NCBI GenBank assembly: GCA_003255025.1
Contig: QANY01006259.1
Span: 1,481,664 to 1,545,663, forward strand
Origin: Datisca glomerata
Lineage: Eukaryota; Streptophyta; Magnoliopsida; Cucurbitales; Datiscaceae
DNA length: 64,000 bases
Direction of reading: 5' to 3'
Below, piece after piece: positions 46,298 through 58,964 of this stretch (the first letter of the stretch is position 1; each line of letters starts with the position of its first letter). The notes beneath the pieces are model-generated. The model saw only the letters and a list, made by a program, of their open reading frames with translations, had not been told where the DNA came from and did not search any database. The translations under genes and the position numbers were made by a program.

Positions 46298-48347
46298 TGT
46301 AGATACCATATTTTATCCAGTCAAATACTTTAAAAATACAAATTTTATTTTTTTACTCATATACTAGTCTAAGACTATGTGTATGATTTGAAAAATAGCC
46401 AAATGCATAAAAATAAGAAATTTTGTCCAAGGACTAAAAATGAAAAAATGGAACAAAAAGACTAAATTTAAAAAAAGTGAAGCCCTAAGTTTGCCTATAA
46501 ATAGAGGGGAGGTCTTCACTTGAAAGGAGGGATTTGGGAGAGTGAGGAAGAGAAGAGAGTTTAGAGAGAGAAAGAGAGGTTTTGAGAAAATAGTGAAAAG
46601 AGAAAGAATGAGAGTTTTCATTTCTATTCAACTTCCATCTTCCCATTTTCTTTTTATTAAGTTAGTTCAAATCTCTTACATTTTAGCTTACAATATACTT
46701 TGTTCATTCTAATTAATCATCTCTCTTTTTCATACTCATGTGGTTGATATTTCTTTGTTTCATTTTTCATATATATGTTTGTTTGTTCATTCTTTATCAT
46801 TTCTCCTCCTTTTAATCTTAAGTTTTATTTTCATATATTGTTTATCTCTCTATAAGTTTGATGATGAGATTTTTTTTGTCATCAACTCAATCAATGAGAA
46901 TGATGATAAAATTTTGAGGGGTGTAAAATTAACTCAATGTGAATCAATCCTTTAATGGGTTGAAAGTGTACATTTGATGAAAAGATCTCCTATGATAATT
47001 TCTCATACAAAAAATGCATAAAATAGAGAGTAAAACCTTTATACAAGATTATGCAAATATTTAAGCTTTGATTTTTTTATGTTCTTACAAGTCTTCTCTT
47101 CTTTTCTTTTTAATTTTTGACCATCATTTTTGTGACACATGTTTGAACTAGTTACCATCCATGATCATTCCTAGCAATGAAGGAAGAAAGAAAAAACGAT
47201 AATTAGTGAATTAAGTGGTCCAAAATAAAAATATGGTATATTTATATTCCAAACAAAAAATATTTTATTTGAAAGTTTTATGGATTTTCTTTAGTGACAT
47301 TTGTTTAAACTAGTTACCATCCATGATCATTCTAGCAATGAAGGAAGAAATGAACAAAATAAAAAAATGGTATATTTATATCCCAAACAAAATTATTTAT
47401 TTATTTTTAGTGACACTTGTTTAAATTAGTTACCATTCATGATCATTCTTTTGCTATTTGATTAGCATTGGGTGAAAAAATAAAAAATGATAATTTATAG
47501 ACCATGTAGTAAAAAAACATGCTCATGCTAATTATTTATGAAATTAAGCATTTTTCATAGATTAATTTATTTTACACATAAAAAATTTATTATTAATTTA
47601 TTTACTATAATTATTCACGTCTTGTTTCATTATTTTCATCCCTATATATTCTTTTTTAAAATTTATCATACATATTCATCATCTCTAACATTCATTTCCA
47701 TTATTTTTTTATAGTTGTTATCTTTTCTTATTTATTTATGTATTATTGTAATATGTCACGGTTGTATATGATTATTATTTTATTCTTTTATCATGAAAAT
47801 TGACGCTCGTAAATTAAAACCATAACAATTTGATTTAAATTTTGTAAATTTCTTTATTTAGTTTCACTAAATAAATCCGATGACGGACTTTAGAATTTTT
47901 GAGATACCAAATTTCTCGAACTACCAAGGTGAGGACTTATTTTTAAGATACCGAGAGTAACTCTAATACGCTTTGATTAAAAAAATAATTTTTAATGGTC
48001 TTTATACCACCCGTTGAAGGTAATTTATTTGCTCATTTTTATGATGCAAAATATATCAAATGGGACATTCAAAATTGAATTGTTATAACATTATTTTAAA
48101 AATAATAATTTAGATAGTGTTTGATTAAATTTGGTAACCATTTTTCATAATAGGTGGTGTGGGGTCCTAATACCTTCCCTACACGCAAATGACTCCCGAA
48201 CCAATTTTAAATTTTCGCAGACCAAAATATTTGATTTTAAAATTGGGTGACCAATTACGCTCTAAAATGATTTATGGCGACTTCGAATTTTTTTTGTTTC
48301 AAAAAATGATTTTTCTAGCCGTTCCGCGTCGCATGCACGTTGCGACA
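46298..48347 (+). repeat. 5' LTR of the Tat-like element
   Basis: The LTR is 2050 bp long. CCTATAAATAG at 46494-46504 is a good TATA box; in the 3' LTR it has decayed to CCTATACATAA. In the first 145 bases the two LTRs agree at about nine positions in ten. Confidence 0.95.
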
Positions 48348-49007
48348 GCTTGACGACTCTACTGGGGAAAAACAATTGGTCTAACCATCTTTAGATCAAT
48401 AGAGAGTCAAGCTAAAATTTCATCATATGCTATCCTTTTGTATGGTTCTTTGTTTGTTTATTTGATTCATTATTTTTTTCTAATTCATGTCTGTAGTTGT
48501 ACATAAGTCTTTTTTTTACGAAGTATATTTCTTTACATAATTTATAATTTAACACATATACACTAGCCCTAAACCCGGGCTTTCCCCTTTAGGATTAGCG
48601 AGAATGAGTAGTGGAATGCCTTCGTGGAACTACGGTTCCCGTGCAAGCTCACGAAAGTTCTCACTCAGATTGACCCTTTCGGGATACCGTTTGGGGGCCC
48701 ATGTTACTCCGTTCGGATAAAAGTGAGGACAACCTGAGAGCCTATTAAGAGATTTGAGAGCCCATCCACACATGCATTTTGTTTTTAAAGTCTATCTCAT
48801 GTCCAATGTTTGATAGAAATAGAAATTATGCTTAAGTATGATATCTGATTAATTTTGTTCATGTATATATGTCCTACGCTATTTAAACATTTCTTTTCTT
48901 TCCCTTTGTTTCACTCTGACTTCGCCTTTCCTTTTTGCATACATGCATCATGTTGTGTGTAATAGGGATTGTAGAGAAGTATTCAATTTATTCATATTTT
49001 AGAGACC
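48348..49007 (+). other. Primer-binding region and leader of the Tat-like element
   Basis: GCTTGACGACTCTACTGGGG begins directly after the 5' LTR and resembles the TGGCGACTCTACTGGGGA-type primer-binding site of plant Ty3 elements, with one change. The leader up to ORF1 contains no other gene. Confidence 0.6.
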
Positions 49008-51140
49008 ATGACTTCTACTCCGAGTGTGATAGAAGATCAAGTTACAGTAGCCCAATGGTCAGAGGAAACGCAGAAACGAAAAGGAGATTGTCTTGAAAAA
49101 GAGGATGTCATTCTTCTACCACCAATCACTAAGATAGAGTTCTCATACACTAACTTGGATAGGTTGAAGAAGATATGGGAGGATTTTTCACCGGAGCAGA
49201 AAAATTTGTTTATCGGCAAATATGGTCACATTGCTTATCTTCTGTATATTACAGTCAATGCTCCCGTTCATAAGGCTTTAATGAATTTCTGGGACCCTCT
49301 GTACAGATTTTTCAACTTTGGAACAATTGATCTTACTCCCACAATTGAAGAATATCAAGCCCTACTGAGCGTCCCGCTGCAAAGCACGGATAAAGTTTAT
49401 AATTACGACAAAAGGCTCACATTGAAAAGAGCTTTATCCAAGCTCTTGGGTATTGTCCATGCATATGAGATTGAGAAAATGCTAAAAGTTAAAGGGGAGA
49501 ATGAGTGTGTGCCGTTGGATTATCTCTTAGACCTCACCCAAAATATCTTAAAGGAAGATAAGGGTATGGCTCTTTATGCTCTGTGTATATATGGCACCGT
49601 GTTGTTTTAAAAAAATCAAGGTTATGTGGATGATAAAGTGACAAAAATGTTCCTACAAGTTGAACATGGTGTTAACCCTATTATCTCAATTCTAGCTGAG
49701 ACTTTTCATTCCTTAAATCACATACGAGCGCTTGGAAAAGAGAAGTTCATCGGCTCTCCATCTCTTTTGTGTATTTGGATTCTCAGTCATCTAAGATGTC
49801 CACCAGATTTCCAATGTCCTCCAGTTAAGTTTTCAAGTCCATGGATGAAGACGAGAATCCCCGTTGCAGAATTTGGAGTGGCCAAATGGAATCCGCAGTT
49901 TCTCACAAAGGGGTGTGGCTCTCACACCTATCAAAGTCGAAAGATGATGATGTTATCTGGAAAGCCCAATGGATGTCGTTGACATCGATCATCTACAAAT
50001 GTGGTGACTGTCAATGGGTCCCGCTCCCAGGACCATGGGGTTGTACTAGTTATGCTCCGCTAATGGTGCTCCATCAACTATACATGAGACATTTTGACCC
50101 TGCCACGCACGCATTAAAGGACATTGAGATCATTTATGACTCTTAAGATATTGAACAAAAATTGTAGCAGCTAATTGGAGCTTGGAAAATAACGAGAAGA
50201 GTGCGAAATGAGAAGAATCACATGAATTGCACAAAGGAGTATGAAACGTGGCTTGAGAGCAGAGGCAAAGTAACTATTGCCTTACTAGTTGAGGATTTAC
50301 AATCACACAAGATACCATAAGCTTATCAGGAGATTGTTAAAAATGAGGAGCGTGATGAGGTATATGAGGAGCGTTAAAAGAATTCAGCTCTCTTGGAAGA
50401 AAACAGACGTCTAACAGTCGAGACGAATTTGTTTGGCCAGCACAGGATCGAAGCGAAAAAACAACTCAGAGATTTGAGAAACAAAATTGAGGATCAAGAA
50501 AATCTGAAGCGGAAAAACTTAGAGTTGGAAACTGACACTCGCAAACTGAACAATAAAATCAGAAGGATGGCAAAGGACAATGAGAATTTGTGAGTGGTAA
50601 TCTATGAACAAGAGGATCGAATCATGAAGCTAGAAAGGAATAATAAGCTTGTACAAGAGGTTTTAGAAAAGGTTAAAGGGGTTGTCGATAAGAAGAATGC
50701 GTACATCATTGAGTTAAAAAAACAATATGACTCGTTACGACGAATCGCTGATAATTTACAAGTTGATTTAGAGAATCAAAAAGTTAGGAAGACTGAGTCA
50801 CCAAAAAATAGAAGAACTATTTAAAGTCATTGCAAGCCTTGAGCACCAAGTTAGAGCGTATCAGAACGTGGCAGAGAAATTTGTAAAAAATAATAATGCT
50901 AATGTCGACGCATTGAGATATAATTACCAATTACTGCAACAAGAACACGACTTGATTCGACAACGATCAAGACAGGCTATAGAATGGCTTAAAGGTGTGG
51001 CTGTGAGAGCGAGCAATTTAGCGGAACAAGCATCACTTTTGAAAAAAAGTGTTTTGCCCATCCATCCTAATGGAGAGAACTTGTCTAAGTTCTTGGAAGA
51101 AATCAATAGAGATTTGAGTCATTTTGGTCATATTGTATAA
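49008..51140 (+). pseudogene. Retroelement ORF1 (DUF7745-like plus coiled coil), broken
   Basis: The first 200 codons (49008-49610) are open. They contain LDRLKKIWEDFSPEQKNLFI, LYRFFNFGTIDLTPTIEEYQ and PLDYLLDLT, as in the uncharacterised domain (DUF7745) that precedes gag in Ogre-like plant elements. The reading continues through frameshifts (49626-49982, 49841-50146). It then becomes a Lys/Glu-rich heptad-like helix (50393-50824) and a short helical tail ending SHFGHIV (51140). The function of ORF1 proteins is unknown. At least five breaks disrupt it. Confidence 0.8.
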
Positions 51141-51411
51141 ACTTATATAGCGGAGTAGTGTAGTTTGACTTCTACATACTCATATGTAGTGGATGGCTAT
51201 ACTAACTGAATGAAATTGAGTACTTTTGGACTTTCACTTTACGCAATATCATTTCTCATGCATAAATTCACTTTCATTATTATTATTGTTTTTATTTATT
51301 CTTCTTCATTAGAAAAATCTACCATCTCATTATCTTATTCTTTTTATTAATAAAACTTTTCAAAGATATCCCGTCAACTTCGAGCAAGAAAGAGAGCAAT
51401 CTTGAGAGGAA

Positions 51412-53786
51412 ATGAAAGAAGAAATTAAGGAGCTGAAAGAGCAAATGTCAAGAGTCTTGGAACTCCTCGCCACGAGTAAGGGATAATCTTGTCTTAAAAA
51501 TCCGCAAGGGGCTCAATCATCATAAAATCAACTGCCAAACGATACTCCACCTTACCCTTATGGGTTCACTCCAACCTATCAACATCATCGAACCGACCAC
51601 TTTCAGCATGCTTCACCATCAGTAAATATCTAGCACTATCCATTTTCAAGTGTCCAGGAAACGATGTAGACAGGGAGAAGTGGGTACAACCCATCCACAA
51701 TGGCACCTGGCCACAACCAAGCTTTCACCCCATAAGGGGAACTAACTAATGATCCAATCATCATACCCGATGTTGATGACCCAAAGGGGAAGATGCATGT
51801 TACTAAATCAAGCGAAGACCCGCTGTCGAAAGATAAGCTGGACTTTTTAGAGGAACGATTGTTCGCCATTGAAGGGTCAGATGTATATGGTACCATTGAT
51901 GCCACCCAATTATGTTTGGTCCTAGATGTTACCATCCCACACAAATTCAAACTACCTGAGTTTGAAAAATATGATGGTAGTACATGTCTGAGAAGCCACC
52001 TTATTATGTACTGCAGAAAGATGGTTGTTTGTGCAAATAATGATAAGAAGTTGATTCATTTCTTTCAAGATAGCTTGACAGGGGCTACATCTCGCTGGTA
52101 TATCCAATTGGATAACCAACATATTCGGAGGTCGAAAGATTTAGGTGATGCTTTCTTAAGACAATACAAGTACAACATATACATGACTCCTGATCGTCTG
52201 GATCTACAAAGGATGGAGAAAAAGCCTACTGAAGGCCTTAAAGAATATGTGCAAAGGTGGAGGGAATCAGCTGCTCAAGTACACCCTCCCTTGTCAGAAA
52301 GGGAGATGGCTACAATGTTTATCAACACCTTGAGATCTCCATTCTACGATAGGATGATTGGAAATGCTTCAAACAACTTATTTGACATTATAGTGATTGG
52401 TGAAAGGATTGAATATGGGTAAAGAATGGAAGAATTTTGGAAGTCGTATCTGATACATCATCCGTAAAAAAGGGGCCGTCGTTGAAGCGAAGAGAAGGGG
52501 ATGTACAGACGATCAATTTTGGGTACCCATCACAAGTTGCAAACCCGAGATCGAGATTTCTAAAGTATAGTGAAAGGCCCAAATCTATGACATTATATGT
52601 GGCAAATACCTCACAAATGCCGTACAATTATCACTCTCAACAATCAGCATTTCAAAACAACCTGAGACCTGGTTTTAGACCACCGACTCACCAGTAAAAT
52701 GTTGGTCAGGTTAACCAGCCTCTGAGGAGAAATAGAAATAATCAACATTTTATCCAATATGATCCAATCCCTATGTCATATACAGAACTCTTACATTAAT
52801 TGATACGGAATAATCAATTGGTGCCAATTCCTTATGAACCTCCACAACCACAATACCCACCAAGGTTGTATGATCTGACTGCTCATTGTGATTATCATGC
52901 TGGGGCAGTGGGACGTTCGACTGAGAATTGCACGACATTAGAAGGTAGTGTACATGCACTGATCAAGACTGGATGGTCGAATTTCAAAAAGGCTAATGGG
53001 AATCCAGATATCAATTTCAACCCTCTACCAAATCATGGGAATCCTACCGTAAATGTAATTGAGGAATATTTTTCATATGGAAAGAGGGACGTGGAAGATG
53101 TGAGCACGTCAATGGAAACACTTTTCCATCTTCTTTCTAGAGCAGGGTACACCTACCCAACACGCTTAGAGGATGAGGGCGTTTCTAGGAAGCATATGCA
53201 TGACTTTGATTGTTTGTTTCATAAGAATGTGACGGGGCATACAATTGAGGAATGTGCTGATTTTAAAATGAAAGTGCAAAAGTTGTTGGATGCAAATATA
53301 CTTATAATAAGTCATAAAAGAGAAAGGGAATACCAGGAAAATGATTCTTTAGTCCTCATGATAACTAAAGAATCATATGAAGTTAATGTTGAAATGTCGT
53401 CATATATCCCAAAATCTCTCATAATACATTACGAGAAAAAGTCAACTCACACAACTACGTCTTATGCTCCGATGCCTATCACCATCCAAATACTGGGTGC
53501 TTTTGCTTATAAAGATTCAAGAGCAGTACCATGGATTCACTCTGCCGGGGCAGTACCATGGATTCACTCTGCCGGGGCAGTACCATCTTCATTACATCAA
53601 AAGCTGAAATTTATAATGGATCATAAACTCATTTGTATATATGGGGTAGAAGATTTATTGGTATCCAAGCCGGCTACCATGCCGTATGTTGAGGCGGTAG
53701 AAGAACCGGTTATAGTAGAGCAGTACGACCTTGAAGATGATATCGTCGAGCTTTCAATATCTTCAATCTTGGAAAAATCATGAAGT
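51412..53786 (+). pseudogene. Retroelement gag-protease, protease core deleted
   Basis: A short coiled coil MKEEIKELKEQMSRVLELL (51413) starts the region. The gag capsid domain (51793-52422) includes LPEFEKYDGSTCLRSHLIMY, FFQDSLTGATSRWYIQLD and ERMEKKPTE/LKEYVQRWRESAAQV. A zinc-binding CDYHAGAVGRSTENC is at about 52888-52932 and a second CLFHKNVTGHTIEEC at about 53211-53255. The protease is reduced to its end, PWIHSAGAVPSSLHQKLKF. The active-site DTG region is missing, and a 27-bp tandem duplication repeats AVPWIHSAG. Frames break near 52423, 52700 and 52797. Confidence 0.85.
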
Positions 53787-53879
53787 ACAAGTACAGAGGA
53801 CTTGGTTTCTCGATACGATTCAGATCATGAGCTTAACAATTAGGACGTCACTGAGCTACCAGTGCTTCTCGAGAATTTT

Positions 53880-54150
53880 TAAGAGTAATGTGTTCATGCC
53901 AAAATTCTAATGATTCTACCCACTACTTTAGGAAATTCATTGTTATGGGCATATGTTCACGTCTATTTCATGTCATCTCTTTGAATGAAAATCTAAAAAC
54001 TTGTTTCGTCTCCTTTTGCTAATGATAAATATAATTTCAGTTCTTTTTGTTCTTCCTTTTATGACTACTTTTTTCCATTTCTAAAATATTGTTCATACTC
54101 ATGCATTGTTTTTTTTCTCACATTCTTTTCATCCAATAATCCGATTCAGG
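53880..54150 (+). other. Intron-like gap between protease and reverse transcriptase
   Basis: A T-rich tract ends CCGATTCAG followed by GTTCGAGAATGGCGAT, a good 3' splice site, just where Ogre-lineage elements carry a known intron. The 5' splice site is not certain; AGAGTAATG near 53881 is a candidate. The coding sense resumes right after the acceptor with RFENGDFENKSISNNFDN. Confidence 0.55.
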
Positions 54151-56541
54151 TTCGAGAATGGCGATTTTGAAAACAAGAGCATAAGCAATAACTTTGACAA
54201 TCCCATTCTTAGCGTAGAGTCAGATGAAAGTGACGAGGATAACTTTGAACCATCTCCGGAAATGTTAAGAATGGTAGAAGAGGATGAAAAAAAAACTCAA
54301 TTATATCAAGAGTTAACGGATTGATAAATTTGGGATTGGGAGGAGAGACGGAAGAGGTTCAAATCGGCACTTCTATGACAAGCCAAAGCCGCCAAAAATT
54401 AATTGACTTTCTCAAAGAGTATATTGACGTCTTTGCATGGTCTTACCAAGACATGCCAGGTCTAGACATTGATATCGTGGTTCATCATTTGCCACTTATG
54501 CCCGAAAGTAAACTAGTGCGACAAAAGTTATGAAAAATGAAACCAGACATGCTGGTACAGATCAAAGAAGAAGTTAAAAAGAAAGTAATTGCGGGTTTTC
54601 TAGAAGTAGCAAGATACCCTGAATGGGTTGCTAACATAGTCCCAGGTCTGCAGAAAAATAGGAAAGTAAGGGTGTGCGTCGATGATAGAGACTTAAATCG
54701 GGCAAGCCCCAAGGATAATTTTCCATTACCCCATATTGATGTCTTAGTAGATAACACCGCAGGACATTCAACCTTCTCTTTCATGGACGGTTTTTCGGGG
54801 TATAACCAAATCAAAATGGCCCCTGAAGACGACTTTTATAACTTTGTGGGGTACATTTTGTTATAAGGTTATATCATTTGGTCTGAAGAATGCAGGGGTG
54901 ACTTACCAGTGAACAATGGTAACACTGTTTCATGATATGATGCATAAAGAAATTGAAGTGTACGTTGATGATATGATTGTCAAATATCGTCAAAGGGAAG
55001 ATCATACAGTCACTCTGCGAAAACTATTTGGATGGTTGAGAAAGTTCCAGTTAAAGCTTAATCCGACAAAGTGTATATTCGCAGCATATTCAGGGAATCT
55101 ACTTGGTTTTGTCGTAAGCAAGGAAGGAATAAAAGTTGACCCTGACAAGGTTCGAGCCATCATTGATATGCCGCCACCTCAAAATCAAAAGGAAGCTAAA
55201 GGTTTCTTGGGGAGATTAAATTACATAGCCTAGTTCATCTCACAGCTAACTGCAACTTATGAACCTATCTTTAAACTTCTCCGTAAAAGTGATATAGAAG
55301 GATGGAATGATGACTGTCAAATTGCTTTTGAGAAGATCAAGCAATACTTGCAAAATCCGCCTATACTTGTTCCTCCAACTCCAGGGCGTCCACTCATTTT
55401 GTATCTTATAGTGACAGGAAAATCCATGGGTTGTGTACTTAGTCAACATGACGCCTCTGGAAGGAAAGAACAAGCAATATACTATTTAAGCAAAAGGTTC
55501 ACAAATTATGAGGCTAATTATTTGATGTTGGAGAAAACGTGTTGTGCATTAGCCTGGTTGCTCATCGGCTTAGACAGTACATGTTATATCACATCATTTG
55601 GTTAATTTCAAAGATGGATGCAATCAAATATATCTTTGAAAATCCATCACTTTCTGGGCGAATCGCTAAATGGAAAATGTTACTCATGGAATATGATATT
55701 GTTTATGTCACGAGAAAATCAATAAAAGGAAGTGTACTTGCTGATTATCTTGCAGATCAACCAGTGCAAGATTATGAGCCTATAAAGTTTGATTTTCCTG
55801 ATGAGAACATATATGTCATGTTAAAAAATGAAGGAGAATCTATTGATCCAGAATTGTGGACAATGTTATTTAATGGCGCGTCTAATGATGTAGAACATGG
55901 AATTGGGGCAATCCTCATATCTCTCGAAGGAAAGTTGTTCTCATTCACGGCAAAACTATGCTTTGACTGCACAAACAATGTGGCAGAATATGAGGCATGT
56001 TCCATGGGAATTCAAGCAGCTTATGATATGAAGATAAGGAAGCTTCGAGTGTATGGAGATTCGTGATTGGTGATACGACAACTAAACAGGGAATGGGAGG
56101 CTAGAGACTCCAAGCCGGTACCTTACAACAAACATGTAACTAAGCTACTATCATCAAACTTGTAGAGAAATTTCCTCCCTCAGAGTCTTAATGGAGGTGA
56201 AATTAGAAGAAGCGGACTGGGTACAAACATGATATGAGCAATTGAATTTCATCGAGGAAAAAAGATTGACTGCATTATGTAGAGGGCAATTATATCAAAG
56301 AAAAATGATGCACGCATATGACAAAAAATTGCATCCCTGATGTTTCCGAGAATGAGACTTGGTGTTAAAAAAGATACTCTCATATCAAAAGTATCACCGG
56401 GGGAAGTGGAACCCAAATTACGAAGGAGTTTTCATTGTCAAGAAGGCTTTCTCGGGAGGAGCTCTCATGCTAACAAACATGGATGGAGATGATTTACCGC
56501 ACACAGTTAATTCTGATACAGTCAAGAAGTACTTCGTTTGA
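54151..56541 (+). pseudogene. Retroelement pol: reverse transcriptase, two RNase H domains, integrase tail
   Basis: A spacer (54151-54540) with FLKEYIDVFAWSYQDMPGLD precedes reverse transcriptase (54537-55233). It includes VRVCVDDRDLNRASPKDNFP, FSFMDGFSGYNQIKMAPED and the catalytic YVDDM (54961-54975). The first RNase H (about 55350-55760) has GKSMGCVLSQHDASGRKEQA and ADYLADQPV. The second RNase H (about 55855-56130) has LFNGASNDVEHGIGAILI and CTNNVAEYEACSMGIQAAYD. After RLTALCRGQLYQRKMMHAYD the integrase jumps to its C-terminal part (RGKWNPNYEGVFIVKKAFSG; SDTVKKYF). The zinc finger and DDE core are therefore deleted. Stops occur near 54532, 54865, 55231, 55603 and 56066. Confidence 0.9.
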
Positions 56542-57221
56542 CCGCTCTAAGTATGGGAAAAATGAAGTTAGGCAAAAAAATGTTTTAAAAAAAAAAGTTG
56601 TCTCGAATACTGGAGAAATTCTTCCTCCATTTTTTTTCTTTTTCCAAATCATCATTTGTAAACATTATTCATCATCAATGAAAAGATTTTTTTTCTTTCT
56701 CAGTTGACAAATACATATACTTCATCTTCTCCTTATTTTCATTATTTCTTATTCCTCCCAATTCTAAGATATCACTAATTACTCTTGAAATAACTCAGAA
56801 ACATAAACTTGGTTAGGTGAAAGCTAATTAATAAAGAAGAAAGAAAATAATAGAAACTAAGAAAGGCGGTCTGAGTACGAGGGGAAATCTGAAAAGTCAT
56901 CACGAGAAAGTTGATATGCACATAACGAAGGCTAAAGCATGATTGGAGGATTGCAATTAAAGTACAGAAAAGAAGTAAAATGTGAGAAATTGTCCACTTT
57001 TTCTTCATCATCGACGTGAAGCCGAATACGGGGCAAAAACCAATTAATAAGGATGCATTATTTTCTTGAAAGTATGCTCGATACTTCATTGCGAGCCCAT
57101 GACCTTAGGCCAAGTGATTGATTTGAAGGGTGAAGGATATGACGACATTAGTCAACTTTCAAAAAAATCATCAAATAATTTTCTCACAAATATTTTCAAT
57201 CATGCATAGCACGCATGCAGC
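56542..57221 (+). other. 3' untranslated region of the Tat-like element
   Basis: There is no recognised gene between the integrase tail and the 3' LTR. A 104-codon minus-strand frame (56775-57089) matches nothing. No clean polypurine tract sits beside the LTR; CATGCAGC precedes it. Confidence 0.5.
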
Positions 57222-58524
57222 TGTAGATACCGTATTTTGTCCGGTCCAATACTTTAAAAATGTAAATTTTATTTTTTGTTCATATACTAGTCTAAGACTA
57301 TGTGTATAATTTGAAAAATAGCAAAATGCCTAAAAATAAGAAAATTTGTCCAATGACTAAAAATAAAAAAAGGGAATAAAAAGACTAAATTTCAAAAAAG
57401 TGAAGCCCTAAGTTTGCCTATACATAAATGAGAGGTCTTCACTTGAAATGAGGGATTTAGGAGAGTGAGGAAGAGAAGAGATTTTAGAGAGAGAAAGAGA
57501 GTTTTCATTTCTATTCATCTTCCATTTTCACATTTTCTTTTTATAAAGTAGTTCAAATCTCTTACATTTTAGCTTACAATATACTTTGTTCATTCTAATT
57601 AATCATCTCTCTTTTTCATACTCATGTGTTTGATATTTTTTGTTTCATTTTCCATATATAAGTTTGTTTGCTCATTCTTTATCATTTCTCCTCTTTTTAA
57701 TCTTAAGTTTTATTTTGATATATTGTTTATCTCTCTACAAGTTTGATGATGAGATTTTTTTGTCATCAACTCAATCAATGAGAATGAGGATAAAATTTTG
57801 AGAGGTGTAAAATTAACTCAATGTAAATCAACCTTTTAATGGGTTGAAAGTGTACATTTGATGAAAAGATCTCCTATGATAATTTTTCATACATAAAAAT
57901 GCATAAAATAGAGAGTAAAACCTCTATACAAGATTATGCAAATATTTAATTTTGATTTTTTTTATGTTCTTACAAGTCTTCTCTTATTTTCCTTTTAATT
58001 TTTTACCATCATTTTTGTGACACATGTTTGAACTAGTTACCATCCATGATCATTCCTAGCAATGAAGGAAGAAAGAAAAAATGGTAATTAGTGAACTAAG
58101 TGGTCCAAAATAAAAATATAGTATATTTATATCTCAAACAAAAAATATTTTATTTGAAAGTTTTATGGATTTTCTTTAGTGACACTTGTTTAAATCAGTT
58201 ACCATTCATGATCATTCCTAGCAATAAAGGAGGAAAGGAAAAATTATAATTAGTGAACTAAGTAGTCCAAAATAAAAAAAATGGTATATTTATATCCCAA
58301 ACAAAATTATTTATTTATTTTTAGTGACACTTGTTTAAATTAGTTACCATTCATGATCATTGTTTTGCTATTTGATTAGCATTGGGTGAAAAAATAAAAA
58401 ATGATAATTAATAGACCATGTAGTAAAAAAAAACATGCTCATGCTAATTATTTATGAAATTAAGCATTTTTTTTATAGATAAATTTATTTTACACATAAA
58501 AAATTTATTATTAATTTATTCACT

Positions 58525-58735
58525 AAACAATTATATATATATACACACACATATATATAAATTAAAATTAAAAAAAATAGAGGGTGACGTCACCCTCTTT
58601 CACTTAACAGTGGGTGATGTCACCCTAAGTAAAAAAAACTTTTATTTGAATTTTTGTTTGTTTGTTTATTTTTCTATTTTTTCAGTATTTACTATTGGTT
58701 TGTTTTAATTTATTTTTATATATATTTTTAATTAT
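58525..58735. repeat. About 190-210-bp insertion specific to the 3' LTR
   Basis: The 5' LTR reads straight from TTATTATTAATTTATTTACT to TTCACGTCTTGTTTC at this point. The 3' LTR has an extra AT-rich stretch instead. It includes TATATACACACACATATATA and two palindromes, GAGGGTGACGTCACCCTC (58580-58597) and GGGTGATGTCACCC (58611-58624). The palindromes suggest a MITE-like or expanded segment. Confidence 0.65.
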
Positions 58736-58964
58736 TTCACGTCTTGTTTCATTATTTTCACTCCTACATATTCTTTTTTAAAATTTATCATACATATTCA
58801 TCATCTCTAACATTCTTTTCTATTATTTTTTTTATAATTGTTATCTCTTCTTATTTATTTATGTATTATTGTCATATGTCACGGTTTTATGTGATTATTA
58901 TTTTATTCTTTTATCATCAGAATTAATGCTCGTAAATTAAAATCATAACAATTTGATTTACATT

